Assembly (NCBI GenBank): GCA_943736015.1
Contig: OX031058.1
Span: 24,763,001 to 24,827,000 of the forward strand
Reading direction: 5' to 3'
Length of the DNA stretch: 64,000 nt
DNA from: Tridacna crocea
Lineage: Eukaryota; Mollusca; Bivalvia; Cardiida; Cardiidae
The translations under genes were made by a program, and so were the position numbers. Below are positions 1-12,400 of this stretch, piece by piece. Position 1 is the first letter of the stretch. Each line of letters begins with the position of its first letter. Under the pieces are notes generated by a model, which was given only the letters and a program-made list of their open reading frames with translations, did no database searches and had not been told where the DNA came from.

Positions 1-25
1 AATAAGAAATTAGAATCCTATACTT

Positions 26-245
26 TGTTGTGTGGTACAGAGCCTGTGTTTTTAATGACCCAGGGGAAGAGGGCTTTTGCAAACATAGTGGGAAAAAGGG
101 AAAGTACTGGTTACCCAATTAACCTGCATTTTATTTTTTTCCAACGAGGTTTTCTATTCTTTCACAGATGAGTTGCATTATTTTAGCCATATTTCATTTG
201 CCAAATGAAAATTATTTTAGGATGGCCAAGTCAAAATTTTTGTGC
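26..245 (+). repeat. Diverged family A MITE
   Basis: Recognisable by TTGTGTGGTACAG, AATGACCCAGGGGAAGAG and TAGTGGGAAAAAGG; right arm eroded. Lies just before the first exon of the window. Confidence 0.5.
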
Positions 246-291
246 TCTATTGAGACATACAATAATTAACTACTTTATAAAGGTTATACAG

Positions 292-427
292 ATGCAGAGA
301 ATCATTGCCTATGAATGTTTTCTGGAGAATACACTGACAAGTGTCTGTGAGAAGTTGGGAATGAATCCCAGGTCTTTGAAAATGAGCACAAACCTGATAA
401 CGGATGCTATGAAAAACACACCAATTG
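292..427 (+). CDS. HMG-box gene, first exon in window
   Basis: Acceptor TATACAG, donor GTAAGA, ends in phase 1. Encodes 45 residues with a predicted helical stretch (FLENTLTSVCEKLGM). The phase joins perfectly to the next exon. The opening Met may be internal. Confidence 0.7.
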
Positions 428-3400
428 GTAAGAAGAAAAAAATTAAGGTAGAATTAATCTAATATGTTGTTAAAAAAACTTTCAAATGTGAAAACAAGAA
501 GATTAGAACTGCAATGTATGCTAAAGTGATTGACAGTTTCATCATGTGTGTTTGGTATGGAAAGAATCTAAAAGTCTTGTCACATTGAAAAGGTTATTAT
601 AAGAATAATGCCAATGACTAAATAAATGTTCACGTGCATTCATTTTTATAGACTCTTTAGGTCTTGGAAAAAAATATTTCTGATGGCACTAAGCAGAGCT
701 CTAGTAGCTCAGTTGGTAGCTTGGGAACAGCGGGTTGCTGGTTCGGTTCACATATCACTAAAAGGTTTATGATAGTCATGGTGATGAGAATCATTCCTCT
801 CTCACACCTAACCATTGTTTTGCCAATGGTTATGTGAAAAAACATCCAGTAGCTTGGAAAGAATATTGTGCTGCGTGCTGAGTACTGGTAAAAGAAACTC
901 CAGGAAAGCATGGGTATGTGTGCACTGGCTGATGCGATATAACTGAAACACTATGTCGAAAACAGTGTTAAACAATCAATTAGTCAATCTCATGGCAGTA
1001 AGAACTTTATAGTTTTGTTATTCTTACAATGCATGTGTACACATTATCAAGATTTTATGATCAATCCTGTGTTTAATTGACAGAGGAGTTTTACCAGCCC
1101 AGTAGTTATAGGACAAGTGATGCGGAGGATGAAGATCAACATGTGCCAGTAATAACTCAGGTAAAACCAAAAACCTCAGCACATGGATCTAAGGTGAGAT
1201 TGGATTCGTATAGGATATTGATGAGGTCTTTTTGTATAAGAACGACCTGGGCATGAGCTTCACGAAACACCGAGAGTGCGAAGTGCTCGATGTGTTTTGT
1301 GAAGCTTGTGCCCTAGTCGTTCTTATATGGAAAGACCAATAAACGAGGTCGATATCCGACTTACATACTGGCCACCACCAGTATTGAGCACTCGACTTGA
1401 CAGCCATTTCGAAAAGAACAGATACGTTTGATGACAAAAGGAAGCGTAAAACATGTTTTATGGTTTTTTAACTTTCGGGTATTTCTTTTTCATTTATTTA
1501 TCAGTTTTATTTTCTCGCTTAAACATTAATGATGACTTGAAACTGACACCTCGTGAGCATCAACCTTAATTTTTTAAACTTGGGTAGGGTTGTTGATGCT
1601 CTAGGAGTGAGTTCATTGCTCAATTTAGGTTCGAATTGATTGAAATACTCATGGATTTCAGCTTTTGCTGGTAACACTTGTGTTTTCATTTCTACGGTCT
1701 GTCCGTTTGCACTGATTCATCCAGTTCTGTAAGGCCACAGATCTATATTCATTTATTGATTGAATGAATGGATGGTGTTTTACACCGCTTTCAGTCTTAC
1801 AAAGTCACTTCCAAAGAGGCTTAAGCCTGGGACCTGGGGTCGAGCTTCTAGGACAGTTGGTCTCAAAGCGATTCTGATCATTCGACTATGGGAGTGATTG
1901 GGCCCCTCAAATTGCTTTCTTGAAGCTAGCTGTGCCGGGTCAGCCATAGAAGGATAGTGCTCCTATGTCAGTTTTTTTTCTCACAATAAGAAAATAACAA
2001 TAGGGCTTTTTAGCTCCAGAGGCTAAACTGCGCTAATACGGACAAATCAACAGTCGGTCTCACAGGAAGTAGGGTGCATTAGAACCAAAATAGAACAAGA
2101 ACAATACTAGAGACATGTTTTAGAACATGCGTCCGTCATTAACTTTTGGCCACTTTTGCTATTTAATTTAGATGAAAACTAGAAAAAAAACAAACAAAAA
2201 AAAAGTTGGGTTTAGATATGAGAGAATGACATGTATGTAACAACAACCTAAGGATAAGGCACTTTATCTACAATGTTTAAATATTGGCATTAATGTGACC
2301 GCAGATTTTGTAAATACAGGGAGGGTGGAGGTGTGGATAGCTTTTTTTAATGATCGCTTTGAAAAAAATTATCAAAGAATTGCTGAGTTGGTCACCAATA
2401 AGAAATAGATTAAAATCTGTCTTACCAGAAAAAGTATATTTACAAGATTTTTCCTGTTATTTACAAATTCATAACAATCAGTATCACGCGAGTACCAATG
2501 TCCTTCACGAACCTATCTGCATGCATGGCTCAAGATCCATCAATTGCACGTGGACAGGTCTTTCTTGCACGGGAGCAGGTCTTTCCAGTACGTGGGCAGG
2601 TTTTCTATCTACGGAACAACCTGCGCACGTGCTGAGATAGACCTGCTCTCGTACATTCTATTGTTAAGACAGGTCGTTCTGAAAAATACAGACCTGGTCC
2701 AAACAAAGGAGCCGTTATGTAATTTTAGTTGCAATCTCGGAGTCCTATACATAATAACTAGCTCAGTATTTCTTAACTTTTAACCCATTACCACACAATC
2801 TCTACTTTTGACGACCCTGAGAAAGAAGTCTTTAGAAAACATTGTGGGAAAAGTAGAAAATGCTGGTAACAAGCATTTTCTCCTTTTCCCACAATGTTTT
2901 CTACCCTTCATGAAATAAATTTCCAATTTTATGTCACTTTTATTTTGTCGTCTGCAAATGCTTTCAATTTGGACAAGCCTACAATATACTGTTGTTTGGT
3001 AATGAGTTAAACTGTGTACTGTAATGAATGCTATATTAGACATACCTGTTTAACCCATTACCACTCAATCCCTACTTTTGACACCCCTGAGAAAGAAGCC
3101 TTTTGAAAACACTGTGGGAAAAGGAGAAAATGCTGGTAACCAGCATTTTCTCCTTTTCCCACAGTGTTTTCTACTCTTTTCAGAACAAATTTCAATTTTT
3201 CAGTCACCTATATTGTTTCTTCTGCAAATGCTTTCAATTTGGACCAGTCTAAAATTTCCTTGTGTGGTAATGGGTTAACTATTGCAAGTGAAATAAAAAA
3301 GAAATACATGTATGTGAAGGAAAGTAAACTTGATTTTGACTGATACATGTACAAAGCAATTGTTGTAGGAATAGGACAAATGAGCAAACACTCATTTTTC

Positions 3401-6400
3401 TACAATTTTTTAAACATCAGATTATTCTGTCTTCAGCAAATTTGAGAAGGCTCACTCTCTGCCTTACTAAAACTCAGATGACTGGCCTCTTGTATCCAAG
3501 GATATTTTAAAATGCTTCTTTCTAGAGATATAAAAACATGAAATTATTTAGCACAGAGTTGACTTGAATTAACATTGGTTTCTAATTCTTTTTTGCTTTG
3601 TTTCAGGTTCTTCCATGCATATTCAATGAAAAAACTTCTCAACAGTACAGACAAGAAAAAATATCTTCTCCTACCATAGACTCTACAACCAGTGACCTTA
3701 TTAAAGTTTTACCACTTTCCCCTGTTCCTCAGATGCCTGGCTACCAGCTTTTTGGTAATGGTTGTTTCCCAGCTCAATGTTTTATACCTATCAATAACTC
3801 AGCAAATAATCTGGAATCCTCACAGGAATCTGGGATCAAGGTTGAGGGAACTCAGTCTACAGTACATGAAGAGGACAGTCACTTCCATGGTAATCTTATA
3901 TTTATGCATTCACAAAATGCAAAGGAAAGTTCATAGTGGTATTTAACTCATTACCAAACGACAAAATTTTAGGTTTGTCCAAATCGAAAGCATTTGCAGA
4001 CGACTAAATAAAAGTGACTGAAAATTTGAAATTTGTTTTGTGAAGGGTAGAAAACATTGTGGGAAAAGGAGAAAATGCTGGATACCAGCATTTTTTCCTT
4101 TTCCCATAATGTTTTCTAAAGGCTTCTTTCTCAGCGGTGTCAAAAGAAGGGACTGTGTGGCAATGGATTACGGATTTATACTTAGCTCTTACACTTTGAA
4201 ATATATGGGAGTGTCTTTGGACACGGTACAGCAGAGCACAAGCTCAACTGCCATTTAATCAAGAAAATATGATAAACAGCAATGCTTTATATTTATGAGC
4301 ATGAAAAACCATCCAATTATCAAACTAACCTTTTTTCATGACATGCACAATTTTATAAGCAAAACATTTATTATAGAGGAGTAAATTGCAGCCATATATA
4401 TATAAATCACATATCTTAGAAAAGAGGCAATTTCTGACCTTCTTTGACCACTTGGCTGAGTAAAATATGTTTTTGTGGACAAATAGAGAAAAGTAGAGGG
4501 TAAAGAAAAAAAGAGAAGGTCAAAATAATTGTAATCATGTTGATAATTTTCTTTTGGACGGCTATCCTGTACATACTCAATATGCATTTTCAAAGGTTGG
4601 AGCATGCATCTCTAAATCTGAACCCTGAATATTATGAGAAAGAACTAAGTTTCGATCAGTGTTGTTGTGTGGGTTCAGTCCCTACCCTGGGTGGAGGTTA
4701 TTAATATGATTGTTGAAGTGTTTCAGAAATTTACGTAATTTTGTGACAATTTTGTCCAATAGGTAGAATTAACATACATGCAATCAGATTTTTGATAGGG
4801 TATAAAACATTGAAGAGAAAAAGAGATAATTCTAGTAAACTCTAGCATGATCTCGATGTCTTTATAAAAAGAAAACCTGTTTTGGAAGCACCCGACGAAG
4901 AACATACATTTTTAAAAACAAGATCCTAGTAACCAATTTCCTTTTCCAACAGTGTTTTCCAAACTGTTCTTCATATTCAAACAGATGCATGACTGTTTGA
5001 TAAAGTATGTGGTTGAAATATTGCTTTTCAAAGTTTTTTTTGTTAATGAAATAGGGGACAGTAAATACAGGCATGGTATAAGTCATCCTCGGATACCCTG
5101 GGGTCTCCCTATTTGCTATGCTACATCGACCCTGGGACAATTGACTAATAAAACTTTGAATCAGCCGCCGAAAATCGATATGAAACGTCATAGCGTACAG
5201 TCCACTCGCCCATCACAAAATGATGATGGAACCAATGAAAAGCCAGCATTCGGCCAGCGGTAAAGCGAGGGAAATTCAATTAATTGTCCCAGGGGTCGAT
5301 GTAGCGTAGCAAATAGGGAGACCCCGGGGTATCCGAGGATGGGTATAAGTTACATGTACATTTTTTACAAGCCCATAGCCTCTTACCAATCGATGGCAAA
5401 ATGTAACGACCAATATAAAGAAGGGCTTTTGAAAAAAATTGCTGGTAACCATCGTTTTCTTCTTTCCCCAACCAAGTTATTCCACCTTTTTGAAAGCAAG
5501 TTTAATGATTTAAAGGTGGTCCTTCAGATTTAGGGATGAAAATTTTACAAAAATACAAAAAAATTATCCTTATACTCCCAAAGCCTTTTAATTTTCATTC
5601 ATGAAACCCAGTAGTCGAAAGCCATCCGACAACAAGACAATTACAGATTGAATACAGCCCAGGTTGACACCGACGGGAAACATGGTCTATTTTTACATGA
5701 GCAACTCTCTCATATACATACTGGAAATACACAGACAAAGCCTCAAACATATCGTTCGAAGAATACAATATGGAAAATAATTACATGTTTGTTATGTAAT
5801 GGAATTTAAGCATCGTTAGTCACATGCCAGTCACTTGACATTCCCATAATGCTTTCCAGCTCACCTGAGCACAACATGCTCAAGGGGAGCTTTTAGGATC
5901 ACCCAGTGTCCGTCGTGCGTCGTCAGTTGTGTGTCATCGACAATTCTTTAAACATGAACTCCTCCTAAACCGCAGGGCCAATTTGGACCAAACTTGGCTG
6001 GAATGTTCCTTGGGAAGTCTTCTTCAAACACTGTTCACAGAATTTGATTCCGTCAAAAACTCTAGTTGCCATGGCAACCAAATGGAATTTTCCAAGAAAT
6101 TCTTTAAAAATCTTCTTCTCTGATAGCGCTGGCCAGATTTTAAAATAATTTCACATAGATGTTTCTTGGGTGACCCTTTTCAAAAAGTGCTTGCGAAATT
6201 TTGATCTGTCAAGAAACATGGCTCTGGTGAATGGGGTCTTCTTGCACTGTACAGAAATGAAGAAATTCTTAAAAATTCTTCTTCTCTGAAACCCTTGACA
6301 GATTTTGAGGTAATTTCACAGGGATGTTTTTTAGGTGACCCTTTTCAAAAACTGTTTGTGAAATTTTGATCCGTCAAGAAACATGGCTCTGGTTATTGGG

Positions 6401-9400
6401 GGCTACTTGCACTATACGGAAATGGAGAAATGCTTAAAAATTCTTCTTCTCATGAATAGCTGGTCAGATTTTGAAATAATTTCACACAGATAATTCCTTT
6501 TATGACCCTTTTCAAAAATTATTCGTGAAATTTAAATTTGTCAAGAAACATGGCTCTGGTGAATGGGGGCTACTTGCACTCTATGGAAATGAAGAAATTC
6601 TTGAAAATTCTTCTTCTCTGAAACCCATGGTCTGATTTTGAAATAAGTTCCCAGCAATGTTCCTTGGGTGACCCTTTTCAAAAACTGTTAGAGTAATTTT
6701 GATCTGTCTAGAAACATGGCTCTGGTGAGTGGGGTCTACTTGCACTATTCGGACATGAAAAAATTCTTGAAAATTTTTCTTCTCTGAAATGGATGGTCAG
6801 ATTTTAAAATGATTTTACAGAGATGTTCCTTGAATTACCCTTTTCAAAAAAGTGTTCGCAAAATTTTTATAGGTCAAGAAATATGGATCTGGTGAATGGG
6901 GGCTACTTGCACTATACGGAAATTAAGAAACTCTTAAAAATTCTTCTTTTCTGTAACTGCTGGTCAGATTTTGAAATGAATTTTACAGGTGACCTTTTGA
7001 AAATTGCTTGGCAAAATAATGAATTTATTTCCAGTGTTTCAATACCTCACAAAAAAATTGGCTATGGTCCTCCCAGAAATTAAGGAGAGCGATCCAGGGC
7101 CATCTTGGCCCTCTTGTTTTTTTTCTGGCATGAAATCTAAAAATACCTTAAGAGGCTACATAGCCTTATAAGGGAATACCATCAAAAATTTCTTTTTTTG
7201 TAATTTTATGATTCTTAATTATTGATAATGTGTTTTTTTTTTTTACATATAAACTTCAGTGATACATGTACATGTATATATATTTTTATACGCCTGTCGA
7301 AGACGGGACGTATTATGGGATCACCCTTGACGGGCAGGCGGCGTCCAGTTCTTTGTCCAGAGCATATCTCCAAAACTATTCTACCTAGGGTTATGAAATT
7401 TCATGGGTAAATAGATCTCATCAAGGGGGAGTGCAGTGTACAGGAACCATAACTCTTGCTTGCTTAATTTTTGAGTTATTGCCCTTTGTCGTTTTTCATA
7501 CTTGAATTTTGTCCGGTGAATATCTCCAAAATATACTAGCTAGGGTTATGAAATTTCTTGGGTGAATAGATCTCACTAAGGGGGAGTGCAGTGCAGAGAA
7601 ACCATAACTCTTGCTTGCTTAATTTTTGAGTTATTGCCCTTTGTCCTTTTTTCATACTTGAATTTTGTCCGGTGAATATCTCCAAAACTATACTACCTAG
7701 GGTTATGAAATTTCATGGGTGGATAGATCTTATCAAGGGGGAGTGCAGTGCACAGAAATCATAACTCTTGCTTGCTTAATTTTTGAGTTATTGCCCTTTG
7801 TCGTTTTTCATACTTGAATTTTGTCCGGAGTATATCTCCAAAACTATACTACCTAGGGTTATGAAATTTCATGGGTGGATAGATCACATCAAGGGGGAGT
7901 GCAGTGCACAGAAATCATAACTCTTGCTTGCTTAATTTTTGAGTTATTGCCCTTTGTCGTTTTTCATACTTGAATTTTGTCCGGTGAATATCTCCAAAAC
8001 TATACTAGCTAGGGTTATGAAATTTCATAGGTGGATAGATCTCATGAAGAGGGAGTGCAGTGCATAAGAACCATAACTCTTGCTTGCTTAATTTTTGAGT
8101 TATTGCCCTTTGTCGTTTTTCATACTTGATTTTTGTCCGGAGCATATCTCCAAAACTATACTAGCTGGGGTTATGAAATTTCATGGGTGGATAGATCTCA
8201 TCAAGGGGGAGTGCAATGCATAGGAATCATAACTCTTGCTTGCTTAATTTTTGAGTTATTGCCCTTTGTCGTTTTTCATACTTGAATTTTGTCCGGAGCA
8301 TATCTCCAAAACTATACTAGCTAGGGTTATGAAATTTCTTGGGTGGATAGATCTCACCAAGGGGGAGTGCAGTGCAGAGGAACCATAACTCTTGCTGGCT
8401 TAATTTTTGAGTTATTGCCCTTTGTTGTTTTTCATACTTGAATTTTGTCCGGTGAATATCTCCAAAACTATACTAGCTAGGGTTATGAAATTTCTTGGGT
8501 GAATAGATCTCACTAAGGGGGAGTGCAGTGCAGAGAAACCATAACTCTTGCTTGCTTAATTTTTGAGTTATTGCCCTTTGTCCTTTTTTCATACTTGAAT
8601 TTTGTCCGGTGAATATCTCCAAAACTATACTACCTAGGGTTATGAAATTTCATGGGTGGATAGATCTTATCAAGGGGGAGTGCAGTGCACAGAAATCATA
8701 ACTCTTGCTTGCTTAATTTTTGAGTTATTGTCCTTTGTCGTTTTTCATACTTGAATTTTGTCCGGAGTATATCTCCAAAACTATACTACCTAGGGTTATG
8801 AAATTTCATGGGTGGATAGATCATATCAAGGGGGAGTGCAGTGCACAGAAATCATAACTCTTGCTTGCTTAATTTTTGAGTTATTGCCCTTTGTCGTTTT
8901 TCATACTTGAATTTTGTCCGGTGAATATCTCCAAAACTATACTAGCTAGGGTTATGAAATTTCATAGGTGGATAGATCTCATGAAGAGGGAGTGCAGTGC
9001 ATAAGAACCATAACTCTTGCTTGCTTAATTTTTGAGTTATTGCCCTTTGTCGTTTTTCATACTTGATTTTTGTCCGGAGCATATCTCCAAAACTATACTA
9101 GCTGGGGTTATGAAATTTCATGGGTGGATAGATCTCATCAAGGGGGAGTGCAATGCATAGGAATCATAACTCTTGCTTGCTTAATTTTTGAGTTATTGCC
9201 CTTTGTTGTTTTTCATAGTTGATTTTTGTCTGGTGAATATCTCCAAAACTATACTAGCTAGGGTTATGAAATTTCATGGGTGGATAGATCTCATCAAGGG
9301 GGAGTGCAGTGCACAGGAATCATAACTCTTGCTCGCTTAATTTTTGAGTTACTGCCCTTTGTCGTTTTTCATACTTGAATTTAGTCTGGTGCATGCCCCA

Positions 9401-12400
9401 GCTTTACAACTTGGGGTAAGACGGGCGTATCTTACGACAGTTTGCCGCTCTTGTTTAATTTGGTAAGATGTGAAAAATCTAAATACCCACCTTTAAGCCA
9501 AATTTAATTTGTTGTCTTCAAATGCTATGAATTTGAATGCCCCTAAAATTTTGTCGTCTGATAAGCAATTAAAGAAAGTTAAGTTTTAAAAGAAGGTGTG
9601 TGGTTATGATTATGATTTGTCTATTCAAAGAAAATTTTGGACCTTTGATTGACCAGAGTGCCCCACTAGAACCAGCTATCCCTTCATTTATGGTAAGTAT
9701 TTTGGAGAACAGGAAGTCTACAATAACTTTTTTTATTAGCTCACCTGAGCACAACGTGCTCAAGGGGAGCTCTAAGGGTCACTGGGTGTCCGTCGTCCGT
9801 CATGCGTCATCCATCGTGCGTCGTCAACAATTCTTTAAACATCAACTCCTCCTAAACCACTGGGCCAATTTGGGCCAAACTTGGCTGGAATGTGTCTTGG
9901 GAGGTCCTCTTTAAAAATTGTTCACAAAATTTGATTCCGTCAAAAACTGTGGTTGCCATGGCAACGAAATGGAATTTTCTAGGAAATTCTTTGAAAATCT
10001 TCTCCTCTGAAACCGCTGGTCAGATTTTAGAATAATTTCACAGAGATGTTCCTTGGGTGACCCTTTTCAAAACTTGTACGTGAAATTTTGATACATCAAG
10101 AAACATGGTTCTGGTGAATGGTGGCTTCTTGCACTATACAGAAATAAAGGAATTCTTAAAAATTCTTCTTCTCTAAAACGGCTGATCAGAATTTGAAATA
10201 ATTTCACAGAGATGTTCCTTGGATGACCCTTTTCAAAAATAGTTCGAGAAATTTTGATTCGTCAAAAAATGTGGCTCTGGTGAATGGGGGCTACTTGCAC
10301 TATAGGGAAATGAAGAAATTCTTAAAAACTCTTCTTCTCAGAAACCACTGGTCAGATTTTGAAATAATTTCACAGAGATGTTCCTTGGATGACCCTTTTA
10401 AAAAAGTGTTCAAGAAATTTTGATTCATCAAAAAATGTGGCTCTGGTGAATGGGGGCTACTTGCACAATAGGGAAATGAAGAAATTCTTAAAAACTCTTC
10501 TTCCTTGAAACCGCTGGTCAGATTTTGAAATTATTTCACAGAGATGTTCCTTCGGTGACCCTTTTCAAAAATTGTCCATGAAATTTTGATACATCAAGAA
10601 ACATGGCTCTGGTGAATGGGGGCTTCTTGCACTATACAGAAATAAAGAAATTCTTAAAAATTTTTCTTCTCTGAAACGTCTGGTCAGATTTTGAAATAAT
10701 TTCACAGAGATGTTCCTTGGATGACCCTTTTCAAAAATTGCTTGAAATATTTTGATCCATCAAGAAACATAGCTCTGATGGCTGTGGGCTATTTACACTT
10801 TATAGACATGAAGAAATTCTTAAAAATTCTTCTTCTCTGAAATGGTTGTTTAGATTGTGAAAAAATTGGCTATGGTCCTCTCAAAAATTCAGGTGAGCGA
10901 ACCATGGCCATCTTGGGCCTCTTGTTCACACATTGTGCCCTTTAACCACATGAGGAACAATTACAGCTGCTGTTTGCAGTATAAATCAAGAATGAGATCA
11001 TTAATACCCTCTTTTGTTATGTGGTCAAATGCAGGCTTGAATTTTTTGTATTATTTGCTTCTATTTTGGTTGCATTAAAATTTTTAGGATGTTTAGTTGG
11101 CTTACAAGGACATAAAACTATGACCAAAATTGAATTCAAAACCAAAACCTACTTAATCCTAACTCAGTGACCCTATCAACAAAGCTATTGATGCAACTAA
11201 GTACAACTGTACCATGATTAAGATGTCTTTATCCCTTGTTACACAATAACAACTGCACTGTTACTAAGAGAAAAGAAAATTTCACAGTTAAAACAGAGTG
11301 ATTTTTTTGAATTTTAACATGAATTTCTTTCAATATTTCAGTTTTTAAGCTATCTTTGCATGTAAAAGAAAACAACCAGTCTTGTTAAGATCTTCTGTAA
11401 AACTTGCAAAGCAAAATCTGGTTAGATGCAACTTTAACCCTTTACTCCATAGATAGTTATTCTATGCATCGCTTGTTGGAGCCTTTGGAAAACGTTGTGT
11501 AAAAGGTGAAATTGCTCGTGACAAGCAATTTCACCTTTTGCCACGATGTTTTCTACATTAGCTATCAAAAGGTGTCATATACACATGAGAAACCGCTTCA
11601 TCCTTGCTGTCATCTAGGGTTGGTCGGTTGGTTGTATTGGGGTTTAACGCCACTTTAACAGCTAAGGTCATATCATGGCAGTCAGTGATGCACATGTGTT
11701 TCCTGGTTTTCTCATACTGGTACTAACACTACTTTCTTTCCAAAGCCACCGACCACTTTTCTCACATGCTTCAGCAGAGGTGAGAGGCGAAAATATGCGG
11801 GAAAGAAAGTTCGCCTCGACTGAGTATAGAACTCACAACCACCAGGTCATGAGTCGGACACGCTCACCACTGAGCCACCCAGGCGGGCCAGTTATTAAGG
11901 GTCAATTAGAGATACCATAGAAATGCCTTATGGGGTAAAAGGTTAAGTAATTTGGAAACAAAAATAAATTGATTATATTTAACCTTTGCCACACAAGTCC
12001 AAGCTTCTTTGACCTTGAGAAAAAAGGCCTTTGAAAAGGTTTGTTGTAGGAAAAATAGAAAATATTGATAACCACCATTTTCTTCCTTTTTTCACAACGC
12101 TTTCTGCCCTTCTTCTTCTTCTTCTTCTGAGTCACATTTGAGTTGCTGTCTTCATATGATTTTGGCCAGTCTAAAATCCGGTTGGTTGGCAAAAAGTTAA
12201 CAATTTGGATATCTTTAACCTTTATATGAATTAATTACACCACTATTTTCAGACTGTAGAAAAGAACCAAGAATTACTAATTTGGCAGGAACTAACAAAA
12301 TTTAACCTACACTATCAAAAGGTGTCGTATACACATAACAAACGGCTTCATCCTTCTTGTTACTTAGGGTCAATTAGAGATACCATAGAAATGCCTTATG

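Noticed and set aside
700..760. tRNA gene candidate
   Set aside because: A and B boxes are present but no cloverleaf closes, and the body matches other S1 SINE copies.
3078..3278. Recurrent 60-90 residue ORFs starting MTPLRKKP and containing ENIVGKGENAGNQHFLLFPQ (also near 3943, 27786, 46565, 58128, 63229)
   Set aside because: They are the translation of family A MITEs. Both strands are open because of the palindrome; copies are frame-broken and there is no codon-level conservation.
7222..7410. Open frames in the 156-bp array and its left end
   Set aside because: Units have no long open frame kept over successive 156-bp repeats, and no protein signature is seen.
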